The notes under the pieces: generated by a model
What the model saw: only the letters and a program-made list of their open reading frames with translations
Databases searched by the model: none
Told to the model about the DNA's origin: nothing
DNA from: Clostridia bacterium
GTDB lineage: Bacteria > Bacillota_A > Clostridia > Christensenellales > Aristaeellaceae
Length of the DNA: 7,722 nt
Direction of reading: 5' to 3'
Assembly (NCBI GenBank): GCA_017412025.1
Contig: JAFQOY010000253.1
Coordinates: 1-7,722 of the forward strand
Part shown: piece by piece, positions 1-5,886 of the stretch
How the letters are laid out: each line of letters begins with the position of its first letter
How positions within the stretch are numbered: position 1 is the stretch's first letter
Program-made: the position numbers and the translations under genes

Positions 1-228
1 AGGATGCTGCAGAAGGGAAATCCCGCTCCCGACACCGTAATCTACATGGATTACGGCTCGGACGAAATCGCCAACCACGAGGCGACGCGCGATCTGCTGC
101 TGAGCGCCTGCCAGTCGCTCTATACCCGCGGCGTCAACCTCACCTTCCGCATCGTGCCCGGCGGCGTGCACAGCGAGGACTGCTGGCGCGCTCAGACGCC
201 GGTCTTCATGAAGTGTCTGGGCTTCTGA
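1..228 (+). CDS. Alpha/beta hydrolase (putative esterase family), C-terminal fragment
   Basis: This is the 3' end of a gene that begins before the window. The reading frame is open from base 1 and ends at TGA 226-228. The methionine codon at 4-6 has no upstream sequence to support it as a start and is probably internal. The roughly 75 visible residues look like the last part of an alpha/beta-hydrolase fold: a strand ending in YMDYGSDE, where an acidic residue of a catalytic triad is often found, then a helix, then a strand leading to GGVHSEDCWR. The histidine in that last motif is the likely catalytic base. It has the same strand direction as the hydrolase and ATP-grasp genes that follow and ends 95 bases before the next start, so the three may form one operon. 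The substrate is unknown. The nucleophile serine is outside the window, so the enzyme class is inferred from the C-terminal motifs only. Confidence 0.7.
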   Translation, partial: RMLQKGNPAPDTVIYMDYGSDEIANHEATRDLLLSACQSLYTRGVNLTFRIVPGGVHSEDCWRAQTPVFMKCLGF

Positions 229-280
229 CTGCCCATACCTATGCCGACAAACCACGCAAAGCGTCCCTCCGGTGATCCGG

Positions 281-302
281 TCATGCGCTCTGCATGATTT
301 TT
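281..302 (+). terminator. Weak intrinsic terminator or attenuator-like hairpin
   Basis: TCATGC (281-286) pairs with GCATGA (292-297) around a 5-nt loop, followed at once by T5 (298-302). The stem has only 6 bp and is not GC-rich, so termination would be partial. It lies between the first and second hydrolase genes, 53 nt after the first stop codon and just before the next ribosome binding site. It could trim downstream transcription rather than end the operon. Confidence 0.35.
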
Positions 303-309
303 CATAATA

Positions 310-316
310 AAAGGAG
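310..316 (+). promoter_or_regulatory. Ribosome binding site fixing the start of the second hydrolase
   Basis: AAAGGAG at 310-316 lies 7 nt before ATG 324. An in-frame upstream ATG at 294 has no Shine-Dalgarno sequence and falls inside the 281-302 hairpin, so 324 is the start chosen. Confidence 0.8.
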
Positions 317-323
317 ATTCAAC

Positions 324-1082
324 ATGGAAATCCGCTACTTCAAGAACTATTCCCACTGCCTCGGCCGCGACATGGAGATGAAGGTCTACGGTCATCGCGG
401 CAAGCCGGTGCTCTTCATCCCCTGCCAGGCCGGCCGCTTTATGGACTTTGAGGCCTTCCACATGGACGACGTGTTCCGTCCGTGGATCGACGCGGGCAAG
501 CTGATGGTCTTCTCCATCGACACCATCGACGGCGAGACCTGGGCCAACAAGGGCGGCGACAACCGCTGGCGCATCGAGCGCCACGAGCAGTGGTTCCACT
601 ATGTGATCGACGAGGTCGTTCCGCAGATTCAGCATCTGGCCGGCGAACGCAACTGGCATCAGGAGAAGATCCTGACCTTCGGCTGTTCCATGGGCGCGCA
701 GCACGCCGCCAACTTCTTCTTCCGCCGTCCGGACATCTTCGACAGCGTGCTCGCCCTCTCCGGCGTGTACGATTCCCGCGACGCCTTCGGCGGCTACATG
801 GACGATCTGGTGTATGCCAACTCCCCGTGCGATTACATCGCCGGCATGCCGCACGATCACCCCTACATCGGCATGTACAACAACAGCAAGATCTTCATCT
901 GCGTCGGCCAGGGCGCATGGGAGGACGTGCTCAAGGAGAGCACCGGCTGGCTGGGCCGCGTGCTGTATCACAAGGGCATCAACGCGTCCGTCAATTTCTG
1001 GGGGCTTGACGTCAACCACGACTGGCCGTGGTGGTACAAGCAGACCGCGCACTATCTGCCGATGATCGTGGGAAACCCGTAA
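324..1082 (+). CDS. Alpha/beta hydrolase, esterase-like
   Basis: A 252-residue cytosolic protein of the alpha/beta-hydrolase superfamily, resembling the putative esterase group. The nucleophile elbow is GCSMGA, with Ser122 as the expected catalytic serine. The likely catalytic histidine is His232 in the striking segment DVNHDWPWW. The acid is less certain; Glu200/Asp201 in the GQGAWED loop is a candidate. No signal peptide or membrane segment is visible. An early strand, KPVLFIPCQAGRF (residues 27-39), probably leads to the oxyanion-hole loop. The start at 324 is set by AAAGGAG. All lysine codons I checked are AAG, as in the ATP-grasp gene downstream, suggesting a highly expressed, co-adapted pair. 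The family is confident, but the substrate (ester, thioester, amide or peptide) cannot be read. Its place between another hydrolase and an ATP-grasp enzyme suggests a shared pathway. Confidence 0.85.
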   Translation: MEIRYFKNYSHCLGRDMEMKVYGHRGKPVLFIPCQAGRFMDFEAFHMDDVFRPWIDAGKLMVFSIDTIDGETWANKGGDNRWRIERHEQWFHYVIDEVVPQIQHLAGERNWHQEKILTFGCSMGAQHAANFFFRRPDIFDSVLALSGVYDSRDAFGGYMDDLVYANSPCDYIAGMPHDHPYIGMYNNSKIFICVGQGAWEDVLKESTGWLGRVLYHKGINASVNFWGLDVNHDWPWWYKQTAHYLPMIVGNP

Positions 1083-1097
1083 ACAGACAACAGCAAA

Positions 1098-1131
1098 TCC
1101 TTTGGGCGGCGGTTCTGCTTCGCCCAAAGGA
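1098..1131 (+). promoter_or_regulatory. Stem-loop between the hydrolase and ATP-grasp genes
   Basis: TCCTTTGGGCG (1098-1108) is perfectly complementary to CGCCCAAAGGA (1121-1131), giving an 11-bp stem with a 12-nt loop. There is no T tract after it (AATCAAAAAC follows), so it is not a standard intrinsic terminator. It starts 15 nt after the hydrolase stop and sits in a 120-nt gap before the ATP-grasp gene. Likely roles are protecting the upstream message's 3' end, marking a processing site, or adjusting the expression ratio of the two genes. Confidence 0.6.
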
Positions 1132-1202
1132 ATCAAAAACCATGCATCCGGGAGGAGCAAAGCCCCCCAAACAGATATACCGAAGTAAAGGAGTGCATCA
1201 TC

Positions 1203-2402
1203 ATGAAGAATTTCATTTTCGTCTCCCCGAACTTCCCGACGAACTACTGGAAGTTCTGCGCCGAACTGAAGAAGAACGGCATGAACGTGCTGGGTATCGG
1301 CGACTGCCCGTACGACGAGCTGATGCCGGAGCTCAAGGCCTCTCTCAATGAGTATTACAAGGTCTCTTCTCTGGAAAACTACGACGAGGTGTTCCGCGCC
1401 GTCGCCTTCCTGACCTACAAGCACGGCAAGATCGACTGGCTGGAGAGCAACAACGAGTACTGGCTCGAGCGCGACGCCGCGCTGCGCACCGCCTTCAACA
1501 TCACCACCGGCTTTCAGGCCAGCGACATGGACGCCGTCAAGTACAAGTCCAAGATGAAGGCGTACTACGCCAAGGCCGGCATCAAGACCGCCCGCTATCA
1601 CCTGGTGCACGATTATCAGGGCTGCATGGACTTCATCGCAGAGGTCGGCTACCCGGTCATCGTCAAGCCGGACAACGGCGTGGGCGCTTCCAGCACCTAC
1701 AAGCTCAAGAATGACGACCAGCTCAACTACTTCTTTGCCACCAAGGAAGAGGATGTGCTCTACATCATGGAGGAGTTTGTCAACGGCACCGTGCACACCT
1801 ATGACGCCGTCATCGACGCCAACGGCCAGCCGCTCTTTGAGACCGGCAACGTGACCATGGACTCCATCATGGACACCGTCAACACCAACGGCAACTCCTG
1901 CTACTACATCGAGAAGAGCCTGCCGGAGGCCATGCGCGACGTGGGCCGCAGGACCGTCGAGGCCTTCGGCGTGAAGAGCCGCTTTGTGCATCTGGAGTTC
2001 TTCGTCCTCAACGACGACCAGCCGGCGCTGGGCAAGAAGGGCGACATCCTCGGCCTTGAGGTCAACATGCGCCCGTCCGGCGGCTGGAGCGCGGACATGT
2101 TCAACTTCGCCAACTCCTGCGACGTGTACAAGATCTGGGCCGACATGGTCGCCTTCAACAAGCGCACCGTGCAGGACAACGGCGCGGAGCACTTCTACTG
2201 CTGCTACTGCGGCCGCCGCGACGGCAAGAACTTCGTGATGGATCACGATGCGATCATGGCCAAGTACGGCAGCCGCATCAAGATGGCGCAGCGCGTGCCC
2301 AAGGCGCTCTCCGGCGCGATGGCCGATATGATGTACCTGTGCAACTGCTCCACCGAAGAGGAGAAGCAGGAGTACTACACCTCTCTGCTGGCCGAGTATT
2401 AA
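1203..2402 (+). CDS. ATP-grasp family ligase (carboxylate-amine ligase type)
   Basis: A 399-residue ATP-grasp enzyme. The family activates a carboxylate as acyl phosphate using ATP and joins it to an amine, thiol or other nucleophile. Residues 1 to about 110 form the N-terminal domain, with MKNFIFVSPNFP as its first strand. The ATP-grasp core spans about 112-310: VIVKPDNGVGASS (152-164, Lys155 for nucleotide binding), EEFVNGTVHTYD (190-201), HLEFF with Glu265, and GLEVNMRPSGG (284-294), where Glu286 and Asn288 are the expected Mg-binding residues. The active site therefore looks complete. The C-terminal part contains an unusual FYCCYCGRRDG stretch (331-341) and a later CNC (380-382). AAAGGAG at 1187-1193 lies 9 nt before the ATG. 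All lysine codons checked are AAG. The core resembles biotin-carboxylase/PurK-like ligases, but no carrier domain is attached and the acceptor is unknown. It follows two hydrolase genes and is followed directly by a terminator. Confidence 0.88.
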   Translation: MKNFIFVSPNFPTNYWKFCAELKKNGMNVLGIGDCPYDELMPELKASLNEYYKVSSLENYDEVFRAVAFLTYKHGKIDWLESNNEYWLERDAALRTAFNITTGFQASDMDAVKYKSKMKAYYAKAGIKTARYHLVHDYQGCMDFIAEVGYPVIVKPDNGVGASSTYKLKNDDQLNYFFATKEEDVLYIMEEFVNGTVHTYDAVIDANGQPLFETGNVTMDSIMDTVNTNGNSCYYIEKSLPEAMRDVGRRTVEAFGVKSRFVHLEFFVLNDDQPALGKKGDILGLEVNMRPSGGWSADMFNFANSCDVYKIWADMVAFNKRTVQDNGAEHFYCCYCGRRDGKNFVMDHDAIMAKYGSRIKMAQRVPKALSGAMADMMYLCNCSTEEEKQEYYTSLLAEY

Positions 2403-2418
2403 TCCATTCAATAAAATG

Positions 2419-2450
2419 CGGGCTTTGGATTCTGATCCAAAGCCCGTTTT
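2419..2450 (+). terminator. Strong intrinsic terminator after the ATP-grasp gene
   Basis: CGGGCTTTGGAT (2419-2430) pairs perfectly with ATCCAAAGCCCG (2435-2446) across a TCTG loop, followed by TTTTCTATTCT. The 12-bp stem begins 17 nt after the ATP-grasp stop codon and closes the hydrolase/ATP-grasp unit. AAAA at 2413-2416 would give some T-run on the other strand, but no minus-strand gene arrives here. Confidence 0.92.
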
Positions 2451-2652
2451 CTATTCTCCATTTTGGGGTTAGACAATTCTTCGTTGTAAGGTTCCATGAG
2501 ATTAAGAGGCCTAAACTGATCAGAAAATATGCATACTCATTTTTTCTCAAACCACAAAAACTCACTCATCACTATAAATAAGTCTGACACATTTCCCTCT
2601 ATGAGAATCAACCCGTTTTGATCGATGGCATGCATCTTCTGCGACGGTTTTC
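2451..2652. other. AT-rich spacer with no gene recognised
   Basis: About 200 bases between the terminator and the mtnN promoter. Base composition drops sharply compared with the GC-rich cluster to the left. No open frame here has a ribosome binding site or a recognisable product, and I see no tRNA-like fold, tandem repeat or transposon end. A short ATCAA/TTGAT inverted pair near 2607-2622 is too small to interpret. It may be a remnant of a past insertion boundary. Confidence 0.5.
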
Positions 2653-2681
2653 TTGTATTCATTGATCCTGCATGATATACT
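2653..2681 (+). promoter_or_regulatory. Sigma-A-type promoter for mtnN, extended -10
   Basis: TTGTAT (2653-2658, -35) and TATACT (2676-2681, -10) are separated by 17 bp. A TGA directly before the -10 gives an extended -10 (TGnTATACT). The expected start of transcription is near 2688, about 30 nt before the ATG. A dyad, ATACT (2677-2681) and AGTAT (2691-2695), covers the -10 and start site and could be an operator. Confidence 0.7.
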
Positions 2682-2718
2682 AAATATATAAGTATCAATC
2701 ATAAGGCTGGAGGATACG

Positions 2719-3426
2719 ATGAGAATAGGAATCATTTGCGCTGGCGACAGAGAAGTAGCGCCCTTTTTGCAGCGGATCGTTGACTGCAGAGAAACAGAAA
2801 AGTCTATGCTAAGATTCTATGAGGGGAAAATCAATGGCATTGAGGTTATTATTTTGTTCTCCGGCGTATGCAAAGTAAATGCCGCAATTGCTACACAAAT
2901 ACTGATAGACACATATGGCGCAAACATGATTATTAATGCAGGTACAGCCGGCGGAATGTCTCCCGAACTGAATATTCTGGATACAGTCATTTCTACGGAG
3001 GTTGCTTATCATGATGTGGCACCCCATATTTTGACCGAATTCCACCCGTGGTTAAAAGACGTATATTTTAAGGCTGATCCAGAACTGCTGTCTCTGACCA
3101 AAAAAGCAGTCAACAGCATTTCTATCGAAGGCAAAGTCTACTGGGGACGAATGGTAACAGGCGAAGCCTTCATCGATAGCCAAGACCGGAAACGGATTAA
3201 TGAGCAATTCTCACCGTTGACTGTGGATATGGAAACAGCGAGCATTGCCCATGTATGCCATGTGAATTGCATACCTTTTATTTCCATCCGAAGTATTACG
3301 GATACAGCAACGCATAGCGGCGTAGCACATTTCGAAGAAAACTGCGAAAAAGCTTCCATGATCGCAAGAGACATCGTTATCGCTCTACTGTCGGAACTTC
3401 AAAACACAAAACTGAATGCTGATTAA
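2719..3426 (+). CDS. mtnN: 5'-methylthioadenosine/S-adenosylhomocysteine nucleosidase
   Basis: A 235-residue cytosolic enzyme of the PNP/UDP phosphorylase family, close to the usual MTAN length of about 230. It hydrolyses the glycosidic bond of methylthioadenosine and S-adenosylhomocysteine, releasing adenine and the thio-ribose product for methionine salvage and removal of methylation inhibitors. Key residues are in place: Glu12 in DREVAPF, the GTAGG motif at 75-79, VDMET with Glu172, and RSITD with Asp195. These match E. coli Glu12, Glu174 and Asp197. The segment AYHDVAPHILTEFHPW fits clostridial members. GGAGG at 2709-2713 precedes ATG 2719 by 5 nt. The gene stands alone between its own promoter and terminator. 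It is AT-rich compared with its neighbours, and 9 of 11 lysines are AAA against exclusive AAG to the left, suggesting a different origin or expression class. The call is confident; substrate preference within the family is not. Confidence 0.92.
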   Translation: MRIGIICAGDREVAPFLQRIVDCRETEKSMLRFYEGKINGIEVIILFSGVCKVNAAIATQILIDTYGANMIINAGTAGGMSPELNILDTVISTEVAYHDVAPHILTEFHPWLKDVYFKADPELLSLTKKAVNSISIEGKVYWGRMVTGEAFIDSQDRKRINEQFSPLTVDMETASIAHVCHVNCIPFISIRSITDTATHSGVAHFEENCEKASMIARDIVIALLSELQNTKLNAD

Positions 3427-3471
3427 TTCATTTGGGCTCATTTCTATAAATATAGTCTTTCATGAATTTTT

Positions 3472-3505
3472 AAACGCCAGACTCCATAATCAAGTCTGGC
3501 GTTTT
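3472..3505 (+). terminator. Terminator between convergent genes, probably bidirectional
   Basis: AAACGCCAGACT (3472-3483) pairs perfectly with AGTCTGGCGTTT (3493-3504) around a 9-nt loop. The plus strand ends in TTTT (3502-3505). On the minus strand the stem likewise runs into TTT followed by A-rich sequence. It lies 45 nt after the mtnN stop and 38 nt beyond the stop of the minus-strand PPOX-type gene. It clearly ends mtnN and may end the opposing four-gene operon too. Confidence 0.85.
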
Positions 3506-3542
3506 GCAATTTGTGCACGATTCTGTAGCGTGAATCCGTTAT

Positions 3543-3971
3543 TTATTCGCCGAACTCAAGACCATACCTTGTTCCATTTGAAAACAGAATACCCTCTGTC
3601 AGTACAATCTTCAGAATACAGGTATTCTCATCCTCAAAGTCGTTATGTCCATTATGGATCCAGCCTGCAAAGACTTCCTGCATCCGCTCTGCAATCGCCC
3701 GGTTTTCCGGCGCTCCAAACCAGCCCAGCGATACGCCTCTGCCATGCGCCGTAAACCAGTCGCCTGAAACGGCTACAACCGGATTCTCCTCAATCTGTTT
3801 CATTTTATCGGAGCGTCCGTACGTCAGCACATAGAATGCGCCGTCGTCGTAATATGCATTTACGCTGCGCACATAGGGTATATTTCCTTTCGCTGTTGCC
3901 AGCGCAATCACGCTGTCCCTGCCAAAGCGATCCATCAGAATGCGCTTTACATCCTCTGTCAGTTTCTGCAT
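3543..3971 (-). CDS. PPOX-type flavin-nucleotide-binding protein
   Basis: A 142-residue protein of the pyridoxamine 5'-phosphate oxidase-like split-barrel fold. Members bind FMN or related flavins and usually act as small oxidoreductases or flavin-binding proteins. The segment DSVIALATAKGNIPYVRSVN is the typical first beta hairpin, followed by GAFYVLTYGRSDKMKQIEENP (flavin-phosphate region) and VVAVSGDWFTAHGRG. This resembles the general stress protein 26/PPOX-like group rather than true PdxH, so pyridoxal synthesis is not implied. It is the last gene of the minus-strand unit. An ATG at 3977 makes an ATGA overlap with the murI stop, but the GGGGAGG at 3985-3979 is then only 1 nt away. The ATG at 3971, 7 nt from that site, is better placed and chosen; the two differ by two residues. 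Composition is nearer 50% GC than the upstream genes. The physiological substrate is unknown. Confidence 0.82.
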   Translation of the reverse strand: MQKLTEDVKRILMDRFGRDSVIALATAKGNIPYVRSVNAYYDDGAFYVLTYGRSDKMKQIEENPVVAVSGDWFTAHGRGVSLGWFGAPENRAIAERMQEVFAGWIHNGHNDFEDENTCILKIVLTEGILFSNGTRYGLEFGE

Positions 3972-3973
3972 GC

Positions 3974-4750
3974 TCATGCCTCCCCGATCTGCCCAAGCAG
4001 CTGCCTGCACCGCAGAACCATCTCCTGTAAGCCGGCGCTGTTTTCAATAAGCAGCTCCCCCGGGCCGTCATAAAGAAGCCCCTCTGCCTCCAGCCTGCGC
4101 CTTGTCTGCCTCGCCGTGCCGGGGCCGCCGTCCAGCAGCGCCGTGTTTTCGCCCAGCAGCTTCCCGATCACCGGCGCGGCAAAGGGATAATGCGTGCAGC
4201 CGAGCACCACAGCGCAAAGCCTGTCCCGATAGGGCGCAAGCAGCGGACGGAGCAGCTCCTCCGCCTCCGCGCTCACGGCCTTGCCCTTTTCCACCAGTTC
4301 CACCAGCCCGGGCGCGGGAATCTTATGCACCACGCAGGTATCGGTAAACCGGTGCAGCAGCACGTCGAATTTCTCTTCCCTGAGCGTTACCGGCGTGGCC
4401 ATCACACCGACCTCGCCGCCGGGGAAATGATCCGCCGCCACCTTGAGCGCAGGCTCGATGCCGATGATGATCTTGTCAGGATAGATGCGCCGCAAATCCG
4501 CAATCGCCGCCGCCGTCGCCGTGTTGCAGGCGACGACCAGCGCCTTGCATCCGCGCGCCATCAGCGTTTGGGCGGCGGCAAGCGTCAGCCGCCTCACCTC
4601 TTCGGTCGTCTTCGTACCATAGGGCGCGTTTGCAGAGTCGCCGAAATAGAGGTATTTTTCATCCGGCATCAGCGCAAGCAGCTCGCGCAGCACGCTGACG
4701 CCGCCCACGCCGGAATCAAACACCGCAATATACTCTTCCCTCGCGGACAT
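3974..4750 (-). CDS. murI: Glutamate racemase
   Basis: A 258-residue cytosolic enzyme, a standard length for MurI, that interconverts L- and D-glutamate without cofactor to supply D-glutamate for peptidoglycan. The Asp/Glu racemase signatures are complete: FDSGVGG (Asp12, Ser13), FGDSANAPYG, VACNTATA with catalytic Cys75, and GCTHYPF with the second catalytic cysteine, Cys185, and His187. Two in-frame starts exist. The one at 4750 has GGAGG (4762-4758 on this strand) 7 nt upstream; the one at 4774 lacks a convincing site and would add eight non-conserved residues, so 4750 is chosen. The stop overlaps the region of the PPOX-type gene start (ATGA), indicating coupled translation. The GNAT gene ends 50 nt upstream. 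Identification is very secure. Confidence 0.96.
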   Translation of the reverse strand: MSAREEYIAVFDSGVGGVSVLRELLALMPDEKYLYFGDSANAPYGTKTTEEVRRLTLAAAQTLMARGCKALVVACNTATAAAIADLRRIYPDKIIIGIEPALKVAADHFPGGEVGVMATPVTLREEKFDVLLHRFTDTCVVHKIPAPGLVELVEKGKAVSAEAEELLRPLLAPYRDRLCAVVLGCTHYPFAAPVIGKLLGENTALLDGGPGTARQTRRRLEAEGLLYDGPGELLIENSAGLQEMVLRCRQLLGQIGEA

Positions 4751-4757
4751 ATCCACG

Positions 4758-4762
4758 CCTCC
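4758..4762 (-). promoter_or_regulatory. Ribosome binding site of murI
   Basis: GGAGG on the minus strand, 7 nt before ATG 4750. It decides between this start and the in-frame ATG at 4774, because it lies inside the longer reading frame. Confidence 0.8.
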
Positions 4763-4800
4763 GTTTTGCACCATGTCTGTTTTTTCGTTCCCGGCCTGTT

Positions 4801-5331
4801 TTACAACCGCTTTTCCAGCAGCACCAGCTTGACGCCCTCAATCCCGTTGAACACGCAGGGCGCTATGCCGATTTCGGCATAGCCCAGCCTTTGATACATG
4901 GCCCTTGCACGGGCGTTTTTTTCCTTGGTATCCATGCGCAGATAAGGGCAGCCGTTCTCCCTTGCATGCTGCTCGTAATAGGCGACAAACGCGCTTCCGT
5001 ATCCTCTGCCCGCTTCGCCCGGGTCAATCGCCAGCGTGTGCAGCACCATGACCTGATCCTCCGGCGCATCATGCCGCCAGGGCGCGCCCGCGTACACGTC
5101 CACCTGGGTCTGATTGATGATCGCCGCGCCGACAATCCGCTCGCCCTCTTTCATGACAAACAGATCCCCGCGCGCAAGCGCAGCCCGGGCCGTATCGGCC
5201 GTCGGATATACGCCGCGCGCCCATCCAACCGTCATCCGCCCGGCCTCTTCCGCCTTGTGCACCGCATCGTAGACGGCGCTGATCCCGTCAATATCGCAGG
5301 ACTGCGCTTTTTGAATCGCCACGTTCCGCAT
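4801..5331 (-). CDS. GNAT family N-acetyltransferase
   Basis: A 176-residue protein of the Gcn5-related N-acetyltransferase superfamily, which moves an acetyl group from acetyl-CoA to an amine. The acetyl-CoA-binding motif A is clear: LHTLAIDPGEAGRGYGSAF (97-115), with RGYG at 109-112 as the pyrophosphate-binding turn. It is followed by the helix YYEQHARENGC and motif B, RMDTKEKNARARAMYQRLGY (132-151). The N-terminal region, with Y21 and the segment around VGWARGVYPT, is the variable substrate-binding part and gives no clue to the acceptor. The start codon is one base after the stop of the EamA gene upstream, with only a weak ribosome binding site, so translation is probably coupled. murI follows after 50 nt. 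Possible acceptors include a small-molecule amine, a polyamine or a protein N-terminus; none is favoured by the sequence. Confidence 0.87.
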   Translation of the reverse strand: MRNVAIQKAQSCDIDGISAVYDAVHKAEEAGRMTVGWARGVYPTADTARAALARGDLFVMKEGERIVGAAIINQTQVDVYAGAPWRHDAPEDQVMVLHTLAIDPGEAGRGYGSAFVAYYEQHARENGCPYLRMDTKEKNARARAMYQRLGYAEIGIAPCVFNGIEGVKLVLLEKRL

Positions 5332-5332
5332 C

Positions 5333-5746
5333 TTACAGCACCATCACCAGCGTACCGGCCGTAATCAGCGCCGCGCCGATCAGGGACTTGACCGTAAACT
5401 GCTCATGCAGGAACACAAACGCCAGCACCAGCGTGATGACGACGCTCATCTTGTCAATCGGCACCACCTTGGACGCCTCGCCCAGCTGCAGCGCACGATA
5501 ATAGCACAGCCAGCTTGCGCCCGTCGCCAGACCGGACAGAATCAGAAACAGCCAGCTCCTGCGGCTGATGGAGGAAAGGCCGCCCTGCACATTCATGACA
5601 AACACCATGCCCCAGCTCATCGCCAGCACGACAACCGTGCGCACCGCCGTCGCCAGCGTAGAGTTGACGCCCTCAATACCGACCTTGGCCAGGATACTGG
5701 TCAGCGCGGCAAAAACCGCAGAAAGCACCGCAAAAATAGCCCACAT
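5333..5746 (-). CDS. EamA-family membrane protein, half-size DMT transporter
   Basis: A 137-residue integral membrane protein with a single EamA domain. The drug/metabolite transporter superfamily normally carries two such domains (about 300 residues, 10 helices). This one has about five hydrophobic helices, near residues 2-22, 30-50, 64-82, 97-113 and 119-137, so a functional transporter would have to be a dimer. The segment GEASKVVPIDKMSVVITLVLAFVFLHEQFT (loop plus helix 4) is typical of the small COG2510-like group. The start at 5746 is supported by GGGAGGG at 5759-5753, 6 nt upstream; the same frame extends upstream to 5860, but that extension would run through the promoter. It is the first gene of the four-gene unit. 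Substrate is unknown; amino acids, sugars and polyamines are all known for the superfamily. Confidence 0.85.
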   Translation of the reverse strand: MWAIFAVLSAVFAALTSILAKVGIEGVNSTLATAVRTVVVLAMSWGMVFVMNVQGGLSSISRRSWLFLILSGLATGASWLCYYRALQLGEASKVVPIDKMSVVITLVLAFVFLHEQFTVKSLIGAALITAGTLVMVL

Positions 5747-5752
5747 AGGATA

Positions 5753-5759
5753 CCCTCCC
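5753..5759 (-). promoter_or_regulatory. Ribosome binding site of the EamA gene
   Basis: GGGAGGG on the minus strand, 6 nt before ATG 5746. It fixes the start and excludes the longer in-frame version beginning at 5860. Confidence 0.8.
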
Positions 5760-5779
5760 TGCATCAATAAGATATCCAT

Positions 5780-5808
5780 ATTATAGCACACCGCGCAGCA
5801 AAGCTCAA
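5780..5808 (-). promoter_or_regulatory. Sigma-A-type promoter of the EamA-GNAT-murI-PPOX operon
   Basis: On the minus strand, TTGAGC (5808-5803) and a perfect TATAAT (5785-5780) are 17 bp apart, with TGC just before the -10 as an extended element. Transcription should start near 5773, leaving a leader of about 27 nt before ATG 5746. It lies downstream of the yhbY terminator, so the two minus-strand units are separate. Confidence 0.85.
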
Positions 5809-5886
5809 CGCATGAAGCGCCGCTTTCCCGTGCTGTCAGCCGCCATCCGCATGCCCCCACGGCAGGCGGCAGCGCCCGAAGGCAGC

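Noticed and set aside
1142..1351. A possible small gene starting at ATG 1142 within the gap before the ATP-grasp gene
   Set aside because: There is no ribosome binding site upstream, it overlaps the ATP-grasp gene in another frame and its translation is compositionally biased.
192..2411. A 739-codon open frame on the minus strand opposite the hydrolase and ATP-grasp genes
   Set aside because: It is a by-product of the strong G/C third-position bias of the plus-strand genes. Its translation is low-complexity, rich in V, H, A and L, and has no family motifs, while the plus-strand proteins have clear catalytic signatures.
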